Origin: an uncultured Chlorobiaceae bacterium | GTDB lineage: Bacteria > Bacteroidota > Chlorobiia > Chlorobiales > Chlorobiaceae | Reading direction: 5' to 3' | DNA: 64,000 nt | Assembly: GCA_903882665.1 (NCBI GenBank) | Contig: CAIRXW010000047.1 | Coordinates: forward strand, 62,001-126,000 | Shown here: piece by piece, positions 63,586 to 64,000 of the stretch | Layout of the letters: each line of letters opens with the position of its first letter | Position numbering within the stretch: the stretch's first letter is position 1 | Notes under the pieces: generated by a model | The model's database searches: none | The model's input: the letters and a program-made list of their open reading frames with translations, nothing else | Told to the model about the DNA's origin: nothing | Translations under genes and position numbers: made by a program

Positions 63586-64000
63586 ATGTTTCCTCTTGTT
63601 TACGAAATCAATACAAGAATCTGGCTGCATAAACTGAGCATAGAACATAACCGCTCTGTAACCCTCGGCAACATACCCGATGAGGAGTTTGCCTTTTTTT
63701 CAAGCTGTGGCTTTGACATGGTATGGTTAATGGGTGTATGGAAACCAAGCCAGTACAGCAAGGCAATTGCTACTGCACATCAAGGGCTGAGGGCATCCTT
63801 TTTGAAACATATCCCGACCGTAACGCCCGAGGATATTGTGTCGTCACCCTACTCCATCCCCTCCTATACCGTCAATGAAGCGCTGGGAGGAGAGACCGAA
63901 CTGTTGACCTTCCGAGAAAAACTCCATGCAAGCGGCATTAAACTGATGCTCGACTTTGTACCAAACCATCTTGCGCTCGACAATGCTTTTTTACCCGAAC
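63586..64000 (+). CDS. alpha-amylase-family (GH13) protein, 3' end outside window
   Basis: Starts at ATG 63586 and is still open at the window end (138 codons). FPLVYEINTRIWLHKL, FFSSCGFDMVWLMGVWKPSQYSK, SSPYSIPSYTVNEALGGETELLTFREKLHASGIKLMLDFVPNHLALDNAF matches the beginning of GH13 alpha-amylases: first strand, loop, and LDFVPNH (DxxxNH region I). Likely role: glycogen or alpha-glucan metabolism. The rest lies beyond the window, so its subfamily cannot be given. Confidence 0.88.
   Translation, partial: MFPLVYEINTRIWLHKLSIEHNRSVTLGNIPDEEFAFFSSCGFDMVWLMGVWKPSQYSKAIATAHQGLRASFLKHIPTVTPEDIVSSPYSIPSYTVNEALGGETELLTFREKLHASGIKLMLDFVPNHLALDNAFLPE

Overview
The window looks like a piece of a green sulfur bacterium (Chlorobiaceae) chromosome. 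This rests on the combination of a monomeric NADP isocitrate dehydrogenase, an ArsA-type ATPase with a C-terminal HSP20-like domain, a BciB/HCAR-type (FrhB-family) pigment reductase next to an NYC1/NOL-like short-chain dehydrogenase, a class I fructose-bisphosphatase and the general protein style. The species cannot be fixed from the sequence alone.

Bases 1-9256 are an oxygen-reduction block on the + strand. They hold the end of cydB (cytochrome bd oxidase), then a compact cbb3 oxidase cluster ccoN-O-Q-P-G-H, an extra periplasmic ORF, ccoI, ccoS and a TauE/SafE-like membrane protein. The CcoP carries only one heme c site. The bd export/assembly pair cydDC lies at 14465-17925. Between the two, at 9354-14351, sits an accessory island of toxin-antitoxin genes: an antitoxin with a frameshifted YoeB-like toxin, two DUF2442 genes, a zeta-like kinase with a small partner, a PIN protein with a partner, and FitAB. 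The island also holds broken remnants (an ATPase fragment and a decayed zeta copy) and a secreted DUF1566 protein whose C-terminus looks like the variable region of a diversity-generating retroelement (DGR), with a GC-rich hairpin just downstream. No reverse transcriptase is visible in the window.

From 17938 to 22644 come a DUF433/DUF5615 pair, a DUF1848 protein, an ABM-domain protein, the BciB/HCAR-like reductase facing the NYC1-like dehydrogenase, and an unknown protein. Bases 23065-31727 are a two-partner secretion system: a TpsB transporter and a 2302-residue repeat-rich TpsA exoprotein. A lipocalin follows.

Bases 32416-40501 form a minus-strand defence island. It contains a DUF4062-NACHT-FGE protein with a DGR-like C-terminus that is translationally coupled to a Phd/ParE toxin-antitoxin pair, a type II restriction-modification pair, and a SLOG / membrane-pentapeptide / SLATT (DUF4231) gene set preceded by a truncated TPR fragment. 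This last set and the two putative DGR targets are the most novel-looking content.

The rest is mostly core: a CDF transporter, purU, a four-gene envelope glycan operon (PAP2, ArnT-like, GT2, flippase-like), an outer-membrane barrel, recJ, fbp, a YmdB-like phosphodiesterase, an L,D-transpeptidase-like protein, a PEP-CTERM protein with thioester-domain-like motifs, icd, fabI, arsA, aat, a nitroreductase, a glycosyltransferase, a UvrD/PcrA helicase and the start of an alpha-amylase family gene cut by the window end. I saw no rRNA, tRNA, CRISPR array or complete insertion sequence.
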